64,000 bases of DNA from Marinobacter qingdaonensis (GCF_034555935.1 NZ_JAYDCJ010000003.1:2542001-2606000), one strand, 5' to 3'; numbered from the stretch's first letter, positions 22,078 through 29,864 are shown. Notes: a model not told the origin generated them from the letters alone. Program-made: numbers and translations.

Positions 22078-22404
22078 CTACAAGCAGTTGGTGGGGCGGG
22101 GCAATCCCGCAATCCGGCAGGCTGTTTTCGCCGGCGTTCCTGGAAACAGTTGCATCAGGTAGATGCTGTTGCCTTTCTCCTCGCCAAACGCCTCTTTCAC
22201 CGCTTTGACAAACAGCCGATTGGAGGGCGGCGACATTTCATGCTCTTCATAAAAATCACGCAGGAAGTAAATGATTTCCCAGTGATTTTCATCGAGAGTC
22301 AAGCTGTCCTCCGCGGCGATCTCCAAGGCCACGTCCGGCCGCCAGGCGTCGGCATCTTCCAGAAACCCTTCGTTATTCCGTATCGGTTGCGTCGGTTTGG
22401 TCAT
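22078..22404 (-). CDS. tusE: TusE/DsrC sulfur-relay protein
   Basis: Sulfur carrier that receives persulfide from TusBCD and passes it to MnmA for 2-thiouridine at tRNA wobble position 34. The DsrC/TusE signature is in the C-terminal arm: Cys107 is penultimate, in GLPRPTNCL, and Cys96 lies eleven residues before it, the DsrC CysA/CysB spacing. 108 aa is normal. It follows tusB by 3 bp on the same strand. Having both cysteines is DsrC-like, but no dsrAB is in view. Confidence 0.95.
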   Translation of the reverse strand: MTKPTQPIRNNEGFLEDADAWRPDVALEIAAEDSLTLDENHWEIIYFLRDFYEEHEMSPPSNRLFVKAVKEAFGEEKGNSIYLMQLFPGTPAKTACRIAGLPRPTNCL

Positions 22405-22407
22405 TGC

Positions 22408-22689
22408 TCACCAGCTGATTACGCGTTTGGCTTCGAGGGTCAGTTCCACTAAATCAGGATAGTCGATTGGCTGCACGGTCGCGCCCGTGGCCGACAAGCC
22501 CCGGGCAGACAGGTCCGTACGCAGGGCGTAGACCCGCTCCAGGCCAAAAGGCTGGCCGCCGGCCAGGGCCAGCACGCCGTTCTCGGTCAGGGCCAGCGCA
22601 TCGTCGGGCCCGAGCATGCCCAGGCATTCACGAAAACGGGGGTGCTCCGGGGTCTTGTTCAGGATGTGCAGGGTATGGATCACGTTCAT
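22408..22689 (-). CDS. tusB: TusB sulfur-relay subunit
   Basis: Small DsrH-family subunit of the TusBCD heterohexamer. From the ATG at 22689 it reads MNVIHTLHILNKTPEHPRF, the typical TusB start, and is 93 aa long. It contains DALALTENGVLALAGG. Divergent in sequence, as TusB usually is; position between tusC and tusE settles the call. A longer in-frame reading from 22785 would overlap tusC and is rejected. Confidence 0.88.
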   Translation of the reverse strand: MNVIHTLHILNKTPEHPRFRECLGMLGPDDALALTENGVLALAGGQPFGLERVYALRTDLSARGLSATGATVQPIDYPDLVELTLEAKRVISW

Positions 22690-22717
22690 TCCTATGGGTT
22701 GGGGCGCAGCGGTCAGG

Positions 22718-23068
22718 TCAGGCTGAAAAGGCGGTTTGATCGAACTGGGACAAAAGTTGCGCATCGGCGTCGACCAGGGTGACACCCGCTGCCATGTCTC
22801 CGGCGTCCAAGCCGAGCCGCTGGCAGGAGGCCCGATCGGCCATCACCGCCTCAATCCCGAACACCGGCGCGGCCGCCAGGTTCTTGGCCACGGATTTCTG
22901 GTCAATGCCCGCCGGATCCTGATCCTTGCGCAGCCAGCTGACGCCAGCACCGGTGAACAGCAGGGAGACCGGCTGGTCGAAGGCCGCCAGGGAAAAGGCC
23001 ATGTCCAGCGCCTCACGGCCGGCCCAGGTGCCGTAGGCAGGTTGGTCTATCACGATGAGCATGCCCAT
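22718..23068 (-). CDS. tusC: TusC sulfur-relay subunit
   Basis: DsrF-family subunit, 116 aa. Key blocks are YGTWAGREALDMAFSLAAFDQPVSLLFTGAGVSWL and the IEAVMADRASCQRLGL segment. It forms the core of TusBCD with TusD and TusB. It lies 6 bp downstream of tusD and 28 bp upstream of tusB. The order tusD-C-B-E followed by the absence of tusA nearby is normal in Pseudomonas-like genomes. Confidence 0.92.
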   Translation of the reverse strand: MGMLIVIDQPAYGTWAGREALDMAFSLAAFDQPVSLLFTGAGVSWLRKDQDPAGIDQKSVAKNLAAAPVFGIEAVMADRASCQRLGLDAGDMAAGVTLVDADAQLLSQFDQTAFSA

Positions 23069-23074
23069 GCCTCG

Positions 23075-23488
23075 TTACCCCCCGTGGAAGTAGAGCGTTC
23101 TGGTGGACTTGACGGTGCCTTCCACCCATTCGCCGAGTCCAGCAATGCTGAATGGTGATAGCAGGTTGCTGGCGGTCAGTTCGTAACGTTTCTGTTCGCC
23201 TTCGTCCACCAGCCCGCGCCGGAGCGCTGAGGCGATGCAGGCGATGCCCGCGACCTTGTGGTCCGTCAGAAACCGGGCCCAGGCGTTCGGCCAGTGGGTC
23301 TCGTCCGATGGCGGTGTGACGAGCGCCGAGGCGAGGTGGACGCCGTCACCGTAGAGAAACACCCGGTCGATGCGATGGCGCGCGGCTACCGCCGCCCTGG
23401 CGAAACTGAGTGCCGTCTGCGGCGCCTGGGACGAATAGGGCGCGCCGGTGATTACCAGGGTAAAGGAATGCTGGTCGGTATCGGTCAT
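23075..23488 (-). CDS. tusD: TusD sulfur-relay subunit
   Basis: DsrE-family subunit that accepts the persulfide from TusA. The active Cys84 lies in GIACIASALRRG. The N-terminus SFTLVITGAPYSSQAPQTALSFARAAVAA is the DsrE fold start, and FLYGDGVHLAS follows. 137 aa. First gene of the tusDCBE run; the promoter should lie in 23489-23522, just past the BI-1 terminator. Confidence 0.94.
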   Translation of the reverse strand: MTDTDQHSFTLVITGAPYSSQAPQTALSFARAAVAARHRIDRVFLYGDGVHLASALVTPPSDETHWPNAWARFLTDHKVAGIACIASALRRGLVDEGEQKRYELTASNLLSPFSIAGLGEWVEGTVKSTRTLYFHGG

Positions 23489-23522
23489 GGTGTCGTGGTC
23501 GGGTGAAAATTTAAGTGTACTG

Positions 23523-23552
23523 AAAGCAAAAGCCCCGGCAAGGGCCGGGGCT
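23523..23552 (-). terminator. Intrinsic terminator after the BI-1 gene
   Basis: Perfect 9-bp stem agccccggc/gccggggct with a 4-base loop. On the minus strand it is followed by TTTTGCTTT. It separates the BI-1 gene from tusD. Confidence 0.85.
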
Positions 23553-23576
23553 TATTGCAACGGTGCGGAGCCGGGC

Positions 23577-24275
23577 TCAGTCTTCGCCGCTAAAGGCGGA
23601 GAGCAGGTGCAGCAGGCTCACGAACAGGTTGTAGATCGAGACGTACAGACCGACGGTCGCGATGATGTAGTTACGCTCGCCGCCTTTGATGATCTGACTG
23701 GTCTCGAACAGAATCATGATCGAGGCAAAGATGGTGAAGCCAGCAGACACCGCCAGGTGCAGAACCGAGCTTTCCATGAAGAAGGCCAGCAGCATCGCGC
23801 CAATCAGCACGAACGCGCCTGCGGTCAGGAAGCTGGACAGGAAGCTGAAGTCCTTCTTGGTGATGATCGCGGTGGCGGACAGGCCGACGAAGGCAACCGC
23901 GGTCAAGGTCAGGGCCTGGGCGACAATCTGGGACGCGCCTGCGGCCACGAATGCGCCGATGATTGGCCCCAGGGTGTATCCCATGAAGCCGGTCAGAGCG
24001 AAGGTGGTCACGATACCCCAGGGGCTATTCTTGAGCTTGTAGGTCGCGAACAGCAGGCCGATGTACCCGACAATGGTGATCAGAAAGCCGGGGTGAGTGC
24101 CGTTCATGTTGAAGAACGCGGTCACGGCCGAGAAGGCCAGGGTCATGCCCAGCAGCATGTAGGTGTTACGCAGCACCTTCATTGCATCAGCGCTGATACC
24201 CGTGGTCGCACGCTCTGTCTGAGGGGCAGAATAGGCACTCTGGGTGTTCTGAACGCCGAATCGTCTGTCTTCCAT
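23577..24275 (-). CDS. yccA: Bax inhibitor-1/YccA family membrane protein
   Basis: Seven-helix inner-membrane protein of the BI-1 family. E. coli YccA is a substrate and modulator of the FtsH protease and protects SecY. From the ATG at 24275 (SD GGAG) it begins MEDRRFGVQNTQSAYS, a soluble tail, then seven hydrophobic segments from about residue 35. The family signature GFMGYTLGPIIG and the C-terminal NLFVSLLHLLSAFSGED, with the acidic end, are present. 232 aa. It lies next to tus genes, as yccA lies beside tusE in E. coli. Confidence 0.95.
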   Translation of the reverse strand: MEDRRFGVQNTQSAYSAPQTERATTGISADAMKVLRNTYMLLGMTLAFSAVTAFFNMNGTHPGFLITIVGYIGLLFATYKLKNSPWGIVTTFALTGFMGYTLGPIIGAFVAAGASQIVAQALTLTAVAFVGLSATAIITKKDFSFLSSFLTAGAFVLIGAMLLAFFMESSVLHLAVSAGFTIFASIMILFETSQIIKGGERNYIIATVGLYVSIYNLFVSLLHLLSAFSGED

Positions 24276-24421
24276 TGTGATCTCCGTTAAAAACGTCTGG
24301 ATACTGTTTCCCATCATAGTGTCAGAAACGCAACTTTCAATCGTTTACGACAAGAATCTGTGCCGCGGATTCCATTAAAAGCCCGTAATGTTGGAAAGTC
24401 CGGTCGGTTTTATGCAGGGCG

Positions 24422-24449
24422 TTGACAGCGCAGGCAATTCCGGTATCAT
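24422..24449 (+). promoter_or_regulatory. Promoter of tRNA-Ser
   Basis: TTGACA at 24422-24427, 16-bp spacer, TATCAT at 24444-24449. This places transcription start about 25-30 bp before the mature tRNA. Near-consensus -35 as expected for a stable RNA gene. Confidence 0.7.
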
Positions 24450-24484
24450 GCACACCGCTGTCGAGACGGCGGCAATGGAAAATT

Positions 24485-24575
24485 GGTGGGCTGGCAGAGT
24501 GGCTGAATGCAGCGGTCTTGAAAACCGCCGAAGGTTAATAGCCTTCCCGGGGTTCGAATCCCTGGCCCACCGCCA
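24485..24575 (+). tRNA. tRNA-Ser (anticodon UGA)
   Basis: Acceptor GGTGGGC pairs with GCCCACC, discriminator G, encoded CCA at 24573-24575. The anticodon loop CTTGAAA in the stem gcggt/accgc gives anticodon TGA. A long variable arm (about cgaaggttaatagccttcc) marks it as a class II serine tRNA, and the T-arm carries GGTTCGAATCC. Its 3' end is the left attachment site of the element that follows; the gene is intact. Confidence 0.97.
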
Positions 24576-24581
24576 TTTTCC
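24561..24581 (+). repeat. attL direct repeat
   Basis: 21-bp core beginning cctggcccaccgccattttc, exactly repeated at 33834-33854. It covers the 3' part of the tRNA-Ser acceptor arm, CCA and six bases beyond, so the tRNA is regenerated on insertion. Confidence 0.93.
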
Positions 24582-24680
24582 CTTCTAAATCAGTTTCTTA
24601 CCCTCCAAAATCAGCTCTGGCCCCCAACGCGGCCCACATCCTCATTGCGCTTCATTCCTAACCGAAAAACGGAGGCGTAC

Positions 24681-25130
24681 ATGATGATTTCAGCAGCATC
24701 CCCAATCAATTCCAACTGCGAAAAATACTTCGGCAAGTGCAAAGAAACCGGCGCGATTGTTTACCGATTTCGCGGCCACGACTTTGGCAATGGTTGTGTC
24801 GATTCAGACGAGTCGCCAATCTGGATTAGGGATGATAGCGCTCCAATGAATAGACCATTTGAGTCTGAGCTATTGCTTCTGCCGGAGATTGACCGGACCC
24901 AAAGTCATGATCCCAGCCGTAATAGGGAAACTGTGCTCGAGCAGATCCGAGAGCGGATGCTGGAAGCGGAGGTTTTGATGATTGCGCTGGCAAATCCTCG
25001 CACCTACCAGCACTCCGATTCTGAGGACGTTTTGATTACTGCAATGGCGGAGAAGGCCAGGGAGTACCAGAGTGCCGCGGCTGGGGCTATGGAGCTCCTA
25101 ACAAACGATCCAGAGCCCTGGAAGGGGTAA
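24681..25130 (+). CDS. Element protein of unknown function
   Basis: 149 residues from the ATG at 24681, which has a strong SD (GGAGG) 7 bases upstream. N-terminal half has CEKYFGKCKETGAIVYRFRGHDFGNGC, with Cys residues spaced as if for metal or disulfide bonding. The C-terminal half is helical and acidic (ETVLEQIRERMLEAEVLMIALANPRTY). It is the only plus-strand gene of the element and has its own terminator, which suggests independent expression and possibly a host-benefit or regulatory role. No family recognised. Confidence 0.6.
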   Translation: MMISAASPINSNCEKYFGKCKETGAIVYRFRGHDFGNGCVDSDESPIWIRDDSAPMNRPFESELLLLPEIDRTQSHDPSRNRETVLEQIRERMLEAEVLMIALANPRTYQHSDSEDVLITAMAEKAREYQSAAAGAMELLTNDPEPWKG

Positions 25131-25146
25131 GGCCAGCCAGCATAGG

Positions 25147-25164
25147 GCCCCGGTCTCCCGGGGC
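25147..25164 (+). terminator. Terminator after the plus-strand element gene
   Basis: 7-bp stem gccccgg/cccgggg-c around a 4-base loop, followed by TTTG and a pyrimidine tract on the plus strand. Confidence 0.7.
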
Positions 25165-25186
25165 TTTGCCTTCTCTTATTTCACTG

Positions 25187-25519
25187 TCACCAATCTGTAT
25201 AGATGGCGATGGTCACTCTGGGGTGGTCTAGCGGGAGATAGAGGCTTTTCACTTCCGCTGCCAAAATCTGCCCGCCCTCGGCCAGTCTCTTGGTTAAGCT
25301 CGCTGCCAGTCTCTTCTTGATGTAGCCGATCTGCACTTCGACTTTCATAAACAAGCTGTACCAGCCCCGGACTTTTAGATAGACCGCGATGGCGTTGGGA
25401 TCATAGGGGTTGTTGGGCTCAGGAGAGAGAACAATCTCAGTTCCAGGTTTTGCACACAGCCTGATCTTATTGGCCCTTCCTTCAAAGCCGGTTCCGGCAA
25501 CGATCGCATCGTATCGCAT
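25187..25519 (-). CDS. Stand-alone HIRAN domain protein
   Basis: 110 residues from the ATG at 25519, with SD AGGAGG. Begins MRYDAIVAGTGFEGR and contains LCAKPGTEIVLSPEPNNPYDPNAIAVYLK...IGYIKKRLAASL, the HIRAN fold signature (NPYDxNAI, lGyl). HIRAN domains bind 3' single-stranded DNA ends in repair helicases such as HLTF, and free-standing copies occur in phages and mobile elements. It could aid replication, repair or packaging of the element. It is the leftmost minus-strand gene. Confidence 0.82.
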   Translation of the reverse strand: MRYDAIVAGTGFEGRANKIRLCAKPGTEIVLSPEPNNPYDPNAIAVYLKVRGWYSLFMKVEVQIGYIKKRLAASLTKRLAEGGQILAAEVKSLYLPLDHPRVTIAIYTDW

Positions 25520-25695
25520 GAGTATCCTCCTTGAATGGCTCACGCAAAAGTGTAGCTGCCTATCTCTGTGTTTCCAGATAGTAAAAGGTAAGTCCGGAAT
25601 GTGAATTTTGTGGGGAGATAAATATTCCTGGTTGCACGGTCTAGGTTCGGGGGCTCACCGTTAGCGATGCCACCCCCTGCCCATTGGGCCCTAAA

Positions 25696-27756
25696 TCAGC
25701 GGCCCTGCCGTCTCATTCCGTAAACCGATTCGTACGTTTTCGACGCTCTGCCACCATTAAGCGCATCAGCAACCACCACATCGATTACCCATTGCCCGTT
25801 ATCGTTCTGCCTGGCCTGCACTGAGCCGGCCTTGTCCGGGTTCTCGGTGATGTTCACGATCGGGGCGTCAGTGGAGGCACCACGCATCCTCTCCGATGCC
25901 AAGAACGCATCCAGGTTATCCGCCTGTGGTGCAGTTAACACGCGCTCGTCCTTGTCCAGCAACCATGTCCCTTCGCGTGGTACTCGGTCGATGCCGTCGT
26001 GAGCCATGCCAGTGAGGGACAGGCCCTTAGCAAGTGTTGTCGTGGTAAGGAGCGCCGCGGACGCGGGGCCAACGTTCGCGCCACCCGTCGCCAGTGCTGC
26101 CATGGCGGCAGGGCCGGCCCATGCCGCGCCTACGGTTTCGGCCTGAGCAATCGATGCCGTGGTGGCACTGGATCCCATGACCGCTTGTACCGCTTGCAGC
26201 GCCAGCCATTGGGCCGCCATCTGACCGATGGAGTTAACGACAGAGCGTAGGATAGTTTCGCCAATCCCCTCGAGCGCATCATCCAGGGTCTGGGCATCAA
26301 AGATGACCGACTCAAACGCATTCCCGAAACCGGTGGTGAAGTTGTCGACAACGGTTTTGCTCAGCTCGTCGAAGTTCTGCAAGTTCTCCTCGGCTGAGTC
26401 CATCCACTTGTCCCAGTAGGACAGCTCGATATCTTCCCCGCCGGTGTCAGAGCCGACCGATCCGCCAGCGCCCTCAGAATCGTCTGTGCCGGCCATCGGC
26501 CCTTTTGGGGTAACGGTAACGCCCATGGCTGACCGGATACGCTCGTTGGCCTCCTCAGTGAGCCTGGCGGCCTCGTCGGATTTCTCCCGGGCCTCGTCCA
26601 CGAATTGCTCGAACATGGTGGAGGGCAGCGGGGCCATCAGTGTGTTGTGAATGTCGTTCCAGCCTTCCTCAATTGCGCCTTTGGTCAGGGCAATCTCCTG
26701 GCGGATATCGTCACCGGGTAGGGCAATCAGATCCAGGTCGATCCCGGGCAGGGCATTGAGGGCAGAAATAATCTGATTGGCGGCCTCCACGGGCAGCTCG
26801 ACGGCATCCCGGTAGATGGTGAGCAGGATCTTTTTGACGTTGAGCCCCAGGATGGCCACGGCGCTCCCGGTTACGTCGATGACCCGATTCACCCCTTCCA
26901 CGGCATCGGCCACAAAGCCGGCAGCCTCGATGATGGCGTTAAAGCCGTCCTCCACGGCTTCCTCCATGCCGCCCACATCCTTGGCGGACTGAAGGAACAG
27001 ATCGGAGACGGCGGAGACAATCGGGGCGACCTGCACGGCCATCTGCTGGCCTACGGCGTCCATTAGCAGGCCGGTGCGGCCAAAGGCGTCATTCGCTTGC
27101 TCGACCTTGATGGCATCCACGGTGTCCAGGGCCAGGCCAAACGCTTCGACTTCCTGGCGGTAGGCCCGGATCGCATCCCCGCCTTGCATGAAGAATTGCG
27201 CGGCTTCCTTCTGTTCAAACCCGAGTTGCTGGGCATACCGGGCGGCTTCCTGAGCCGATGCGCCAGAGTCCCGGATCGCGTCGGCAATGCGGGCCACCCG
27301 TTCATCGGCATCCAGGCCGGAGAGTTCTTCCAGATTGAGGTTCAGCGCGTCCACGGTCTGGGCGGCCTCACCCGATCCCATCTCAGCGGCCCCCAGGCGA
27401 CGGTTAAGCCGTGCCAAGGATTCCTCGTAGCCATTCACCCCGGATTCATCGAAGGCAAAGCCCAGGGCGGTCACAGAGTCGTAGGTGGTGTTAAGGGAGC
27501 GGGCCAGCTTGTTCTGAGCGTCGATGGACTTGAGACTGCTGACGGTGAGGGCGGTTAGGGCAGCGGCCCCAGTGGCAGTGGCGGCGGTTGTTGCCTTGCC
27601 TACGGCCATGAGCCCGTTGCTGACTTTCTCCATGTCGCGCTCGACTTGCTTGCGCCATTTTTTGGATTGGCGCTCGGCCTTGTCCATACCCTGAACAAAA
27701 CCACCCGTGCGGGCTACGAGATCGATCGTAAGTTGGCCAAGTGACTTAGAAGCCAT
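25696..27756 (-). CDS. Phage tail tape-measure protein
   Basis: 686 residues. Starts LGQLTIDLVARTGGFVQGMDKAERQSKKWRKQVERDMEKV, the coiled-coil start of many siphophage tape measures. Long Ala-rich helical stretches, a hydrophobic segment near 300-330 and the GMAHDGIDRVPREGTWLLDKDERVL motif at about 600-620 follow; the latter is typical of the C-terminal region of tape measures in Pseudomonas- and lambda-like phages. It sets tail length and aids DNA ejection. No other tail gene flanks it. The frame is intact. Upstream lies a 252-bp gap, downstream the HIRAN gene. Confidence 0.87.
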   Translation of the reverse strand: MASKSLGQLTIDLVARTGGFVQGMDKAERQSKKWRKQVERDMEKVSNGLMAVGKATTAATATGAAALTALTVSSLKSIDAQNKLARSLNTTYDSVTALGFAFDESGVNGYEESLARLNRRLGAAEMGSGEAAQTVDALNLNLEELSGLDADERVARIADAIRDSGASAQEAARYAQQLGFEQKEAAQFFMQGGDAIRAYRQEVEAFGLALDTVDAIKVEQANDAFGRTGLLMDAVGQQMAVQVAPIVSAVSDLFLQSAKDVGGMEEAVEDGFNAIIEAAGFVADAVEGVNRVIDVTGSAVAILGLNVKKILLTIYRDAVELPVEAANQIISALNALPGIDLDLIALPGDDIRQEIALTKGAIEEGWNDIHNTLMAPLPSTMFEQFVDEAREKSDEAARLTEEANERIRSAMGVTVTPKGPMAGTDDSEGAGGSVGSDTGGEDIELSYWDKWMDSAEENLQNFDELSKTVVDNFTTGFGNAFESVIFDAQTLDDALEGIGETILRSVVNSIGQMAAQWLALQAVQAVMGSSATTASIAQAETVGAAWAGPAAMAALATGGANVGPASAALLTTTTLAKGLSLTGMAHDGIDRVPREGTWLLDKDERVLTAPQADNLDAFLASERMRGASTDAPIVNITENPDKAGSVQARQNDNGQWVIDVVVADALNGGRASKTYESVYGMRRQGR

Positions 27757-28008
27757 GGGTCTACCTCATGAAATTTGTGATACCTATTGATTGGTGATAT
27801 CTCATAGAAAACGTTTTGAAGTGAGTTAGGAAACACACGAAAGTTTGGCGGCGGCATTCGCCGGGAAGGCCTGAGATCGTCGATACACCCCCGGGGAGTA
27901 GGGGTGCTGGTCGTGGGCCGCTCAGAGGTTCGGCCCCACCAGCTCTCGGGGTTTTGGGCTGCCTGAAGTGCCGGGCACTCGCCGAGTAATCCCAGCTGAC
28001 ACATTCCT
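27757..28008 (-). other. Gap between protease and tape-measure genes
   Basis: 252 bp with no convincing gene. One reading frame from 28004 runs into the tape-measure gene but has its SD fused to the ATG and a Pro/Arg-rich product. The GC-rich part (27880-27990) could be a remnant of a deleted structural gene, or leader sequence with a promoter for the tape measure. Confidence 0.4.
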
Positions 28009-28521
28009 TTACGCCGCCTCTAGCCGCGATGCCATGAAGCGTCGAAGCATTCTGTTCCGGGCGGCCTGGTTGTCATGGGTAGCGGTGCGGGCGGACACGG
28101 TGCTAGCGGGATAGGCCGGCAGTGCGACGGTGCTTATCTCCACCAAGCTCACATCGATCAATGTGCGCTCAATCTCACCGCTCGACGTTTCGCGCCACTT
28201 CTCGCCAGCTGCGCCATTGATGAAAAACGAGAAGGACATGCTGGCGAGGTCGCCACGCCTAACCAATTCATGGATGTCGCGCCCCAATGAGCTGTCAGGC
28301 AATGCCAGATCGAAGTGTAAGCCGCGGCTATCCTCGGACAGCTTCAGGGTGCCGCTACGGGTCGATCCGAGAACATCCGCCATGCTGTGGTGATGGACAG
28401 CAAACACGGGATGACCATCGCGCAAGGTACGGGCAAACGCTCCCGGCGCGATGATTTCGCGGAAGCCGCCCAGGTCTACAGAGCGGCTATTGAATACGGC
28501 AGCGTGCCCGGTGATCTTCAT
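28009..28521 (-). CDS. HK97-family prohead protease (S78)
   Basis: 170 residues. Begins MKITGHAAVFNSRSVDLGGFREIIAPGAFARTL, the diagnostic start of the S78 prohead protease. The catalytic His is in FAVHHHSMADVLGST (about 40-55), and the Ser in ASMSFSFFI (about 93-101). VSLVEISTVALPAYP is the last conserved block. In full phages it matures the capsid by cleaving scaffold and the delta domain of the major capsid protein; here no capsid gene is present. Overlaps the upstream 80-aa gene by 4 bases (ATGA). Confidence 0.93.
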   Translation of the reverse strand: MKITGHAAVFNSRSVDLGGFREIIAPGAFARTLRDGHPVFAVHHHSMADVLGSTRSGTLKLSEDSRGLHFDLALPDSSLGRDIHELVRRGDLASMSFSFFINGAAGEKWRETSSGEIERTLIDVSLVEISTVALPAYPASTVSARTATHDNQAARNRMLRRFMASRLEAA

Positions 28522-28760
28522 GTGCTGGCATCCATGTCCAGGCCGCAGCGGCGTAGCTCACCGGATACGCGCTCGACTTCAGCCGCCCACCGCATTCCCG
28601 CTTCCTCGGTCTCAGCTGCCTCCATCTTCTCCCTGGCCTCAATCAGTCGGGCCAACATCCACTTCCGGGCCAAAGGGTGGCGAGCCAGCCCCGTGTATTG
28701 AGCCTTATCGGAGGCGGTCATACATGAGCGGGTGCCCGCTTCTGCTCGTTCGATCTTCAT
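28518..28760 (-). CDS. Small element protein, unknown
   Basis: 80 residues, helical, with YTGLARHPLARKWMLARLIEAREKMEAAETEEAGMRWAAEVERV. Coupled by 4-base and 1-base overlaps to the protease and the coiled-coil gene. Its position directly ahead of the protease suggests an assembly or regulatory partner. No family recognised. Confidence 0.62.
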   Translation of the reverse strand: MKIERAEAGTRSCMTASDKAQYTGLARHPLARKWMLARLIEAREKMEAAETEEAGMRWAAEVERVSGELRRCGLDMDAST

Positions 28761-29314
28761 TACGCAGCCTCCATAGCTTCCCGGATGCCGAGTTCGATCA
28801 TTAGTTGTTTGCTCTGATTGCCCTCGGGGTAGGTCATGGAGGCCAGAGCGCGGATGGTGTCGGGGTTAAACGTGATGCGCTGTCCGATTTGCGCTGCGTA
28901 CTGGCGAGCCTGGATCACCTCACGGGCCATCTGCCTGGATTCCTCTAGCATGGCCTGGGCCTTCGCTGCCTGGTCGAGTGCTTTATCCAGGGTCTTGCGG
29001 TGCTTGCTGGTGGCCTTTACCGCTTCCTCGCCCTGGGCAATCTTAATCGCCCGGTGTAGTTCGCTCTGTTGGCGGTGAAGCATCATGCTCTCGTCCTCGA
29101 GGTCCGACTCCGCCTGACGTACGGCGCGTAGTTCCTCAAGGTCGCCCGTGCCCATGGCGTTCTCCACATCGGTCTTTTTGGCCTTGAGCTCGGTCTCAAC
29201 TTCCTGGATCCGTTGGCTCACCTCTCGCTTAAGCTCCAGCAGATCCACCGCTGAGGCATTTTCCTTGATTGCCTCGGCAGCCCGTTGGGTCACGCTTTTA
29301 CGCTTCATAATCAT
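28760..29314 (-). CDS. Coiled-coil protein of the protease operon
   Basis: 184 residues, almost entirely charged helix (LLELKREVSQRIQEVETELKAKK, then the long Gln/Glu/Lys stretch to about 130), with a short globular end containing FNPDTIRALASMTYPEGN. A long coiled coil immediately beside a prohead protease is what a scaffold or capsid-size protein would look like, but no sequence family supports that. SD is weak; starts MIMKRK, and the second ATG (29308) is also possible. Confidence 0.65.
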   Translation of the reverse strand: MIMKRKSVTQRAAEAIKENASAVDLLELKREVSQRIQEVETELKAKKTDVENAMGTGDLEELRAVRQAESDLEDESMMLHRQQSELHRAIKIAQGEEAVKATSKHRKTLDKALDQAAKAQAMLEESRQMAREVIQARQYAAQIGQRITFNPDTIRALASMTYPEGNQSKQLMIELGIREAMEAA

Positions 29315-29481
29315 TGCGTTGATTCCTTTTGGTTGAGGAGGTCTAGCTGTGCCAGCCAGCCGGCGGCCATGGTGTCGCCCTGTTCTGCCTTCTCGCGAAG
29401 GAGTTGGTAGTAGCCACGGACGGCCTTGCGGCTCGGCTTGATGTTACGGCTGCCACGTGGGCGGCCACGGGTGCTTGCCAT
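29311..29481 (-). CDS. Small basic protein (GRPRGSRN motif)
   Basis: 56 residues from the ATG at 29481, SD GAGG. The N-terminus MASTRGRPRGSRNIKPSRKA holds an AT-hook-like GRPRGSRN motif, and the C-terminal part is helical (YYQLLREKAEQGDTMAAGWLAQL). The motif suggests DNA minor-groove binding. First gene of the four-gene run that ends with the prohead protease, each pair overlapping. Similar small proteins precede terminase or head genes in some phages, which I cannot verify here. Confidence 0.6.
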   Translation of the reverse strand: MASTRGRPRGSRNIKPSRKAVRGYYQLLREKAEQGDTMAAGWLAQLDLLNQKESTQ

Positions 29482-29574
29482 GATGTAGTCCTCTCTGTTC
29501 AATATGTGCTCAATTATACCAAAATACTGGTTATAAACACAGTATAGATTGCTTTTTATCCAATAAATGAGCAA

Positions 29575-29600
29575 TAAAAAACCCCGGTTCTTGGCCGGGG
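29575..29600 (-). terminator. Terminator after the 79-aa element gene
   Basis: Stem ccccgg/ccgggg. On the minus strand it is followed by a run of six T. It lies 25 bp past the gene ending at 29625. Confidence 0.8.
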
Positions 29601-29624
29601 CTTCGGATTATTGCTGAAACAGGA

Positions 29625-29864
29625 TCAATTGATTTCGTTTGGCTTGGGTTTTCGTGGTCGGGTGGACTCCCAGGGCTTGAGGTCGTCCATCAGGCTGTCG
29701 CACACAGAGTCCGGAAACAGCTTTTCATGTTTGGCCAGCATGACCATTCCAACGGCTGCGCCTTTGAGCAACACGAAGTCTTGATGGCCAGGGATGTACA
29801 TCGTTTTCAGGATCCCCGCCAAGGGATGATCCGGATAGGTGAGAATGAACTGGTCAACGGTCAT
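29625..29864 (-). CDS. Small element protein, unknown
   Basis: 79 residues: MTVDQFILTYPDHPLAGILKTMYIPG then LLKGAAVGMVMLAKHEKLFPDSVCDSLMDDLKPWE and a basic, Pro-rich tail. It has its own terminator and lies just downstream (minus strand) of the palindrome array. No family recognised. Confidence 0.6.
   Translation of the reverse strand: MTVDQFILTYPDHPLAGILKTMYIPGHQDFVLLKGAAVGMVMLAKHEKLFPDSVCDSLMDDLKPWESTRPRKPKPNEIN

Noticed and set aside
22689..22785. Longer N-terminus for tusB
   Set aside because: It would overlap the tusC end out of frame and adds residues not seen in TusB proteins.
25625..25650. tattcctgg near 25632 as a second attachment core
   Set aside because: Only nine bases match attR flank; the rest of the 21-bp core is absent.
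27714..28004. Frame between prohead protease and tape measure, overlapping the latter
   Set aside because: SD is fused to the ATG, product is Pro/Arg/Ser-rich without similarity, and it overlaps the tape-measure start by 43 bases.
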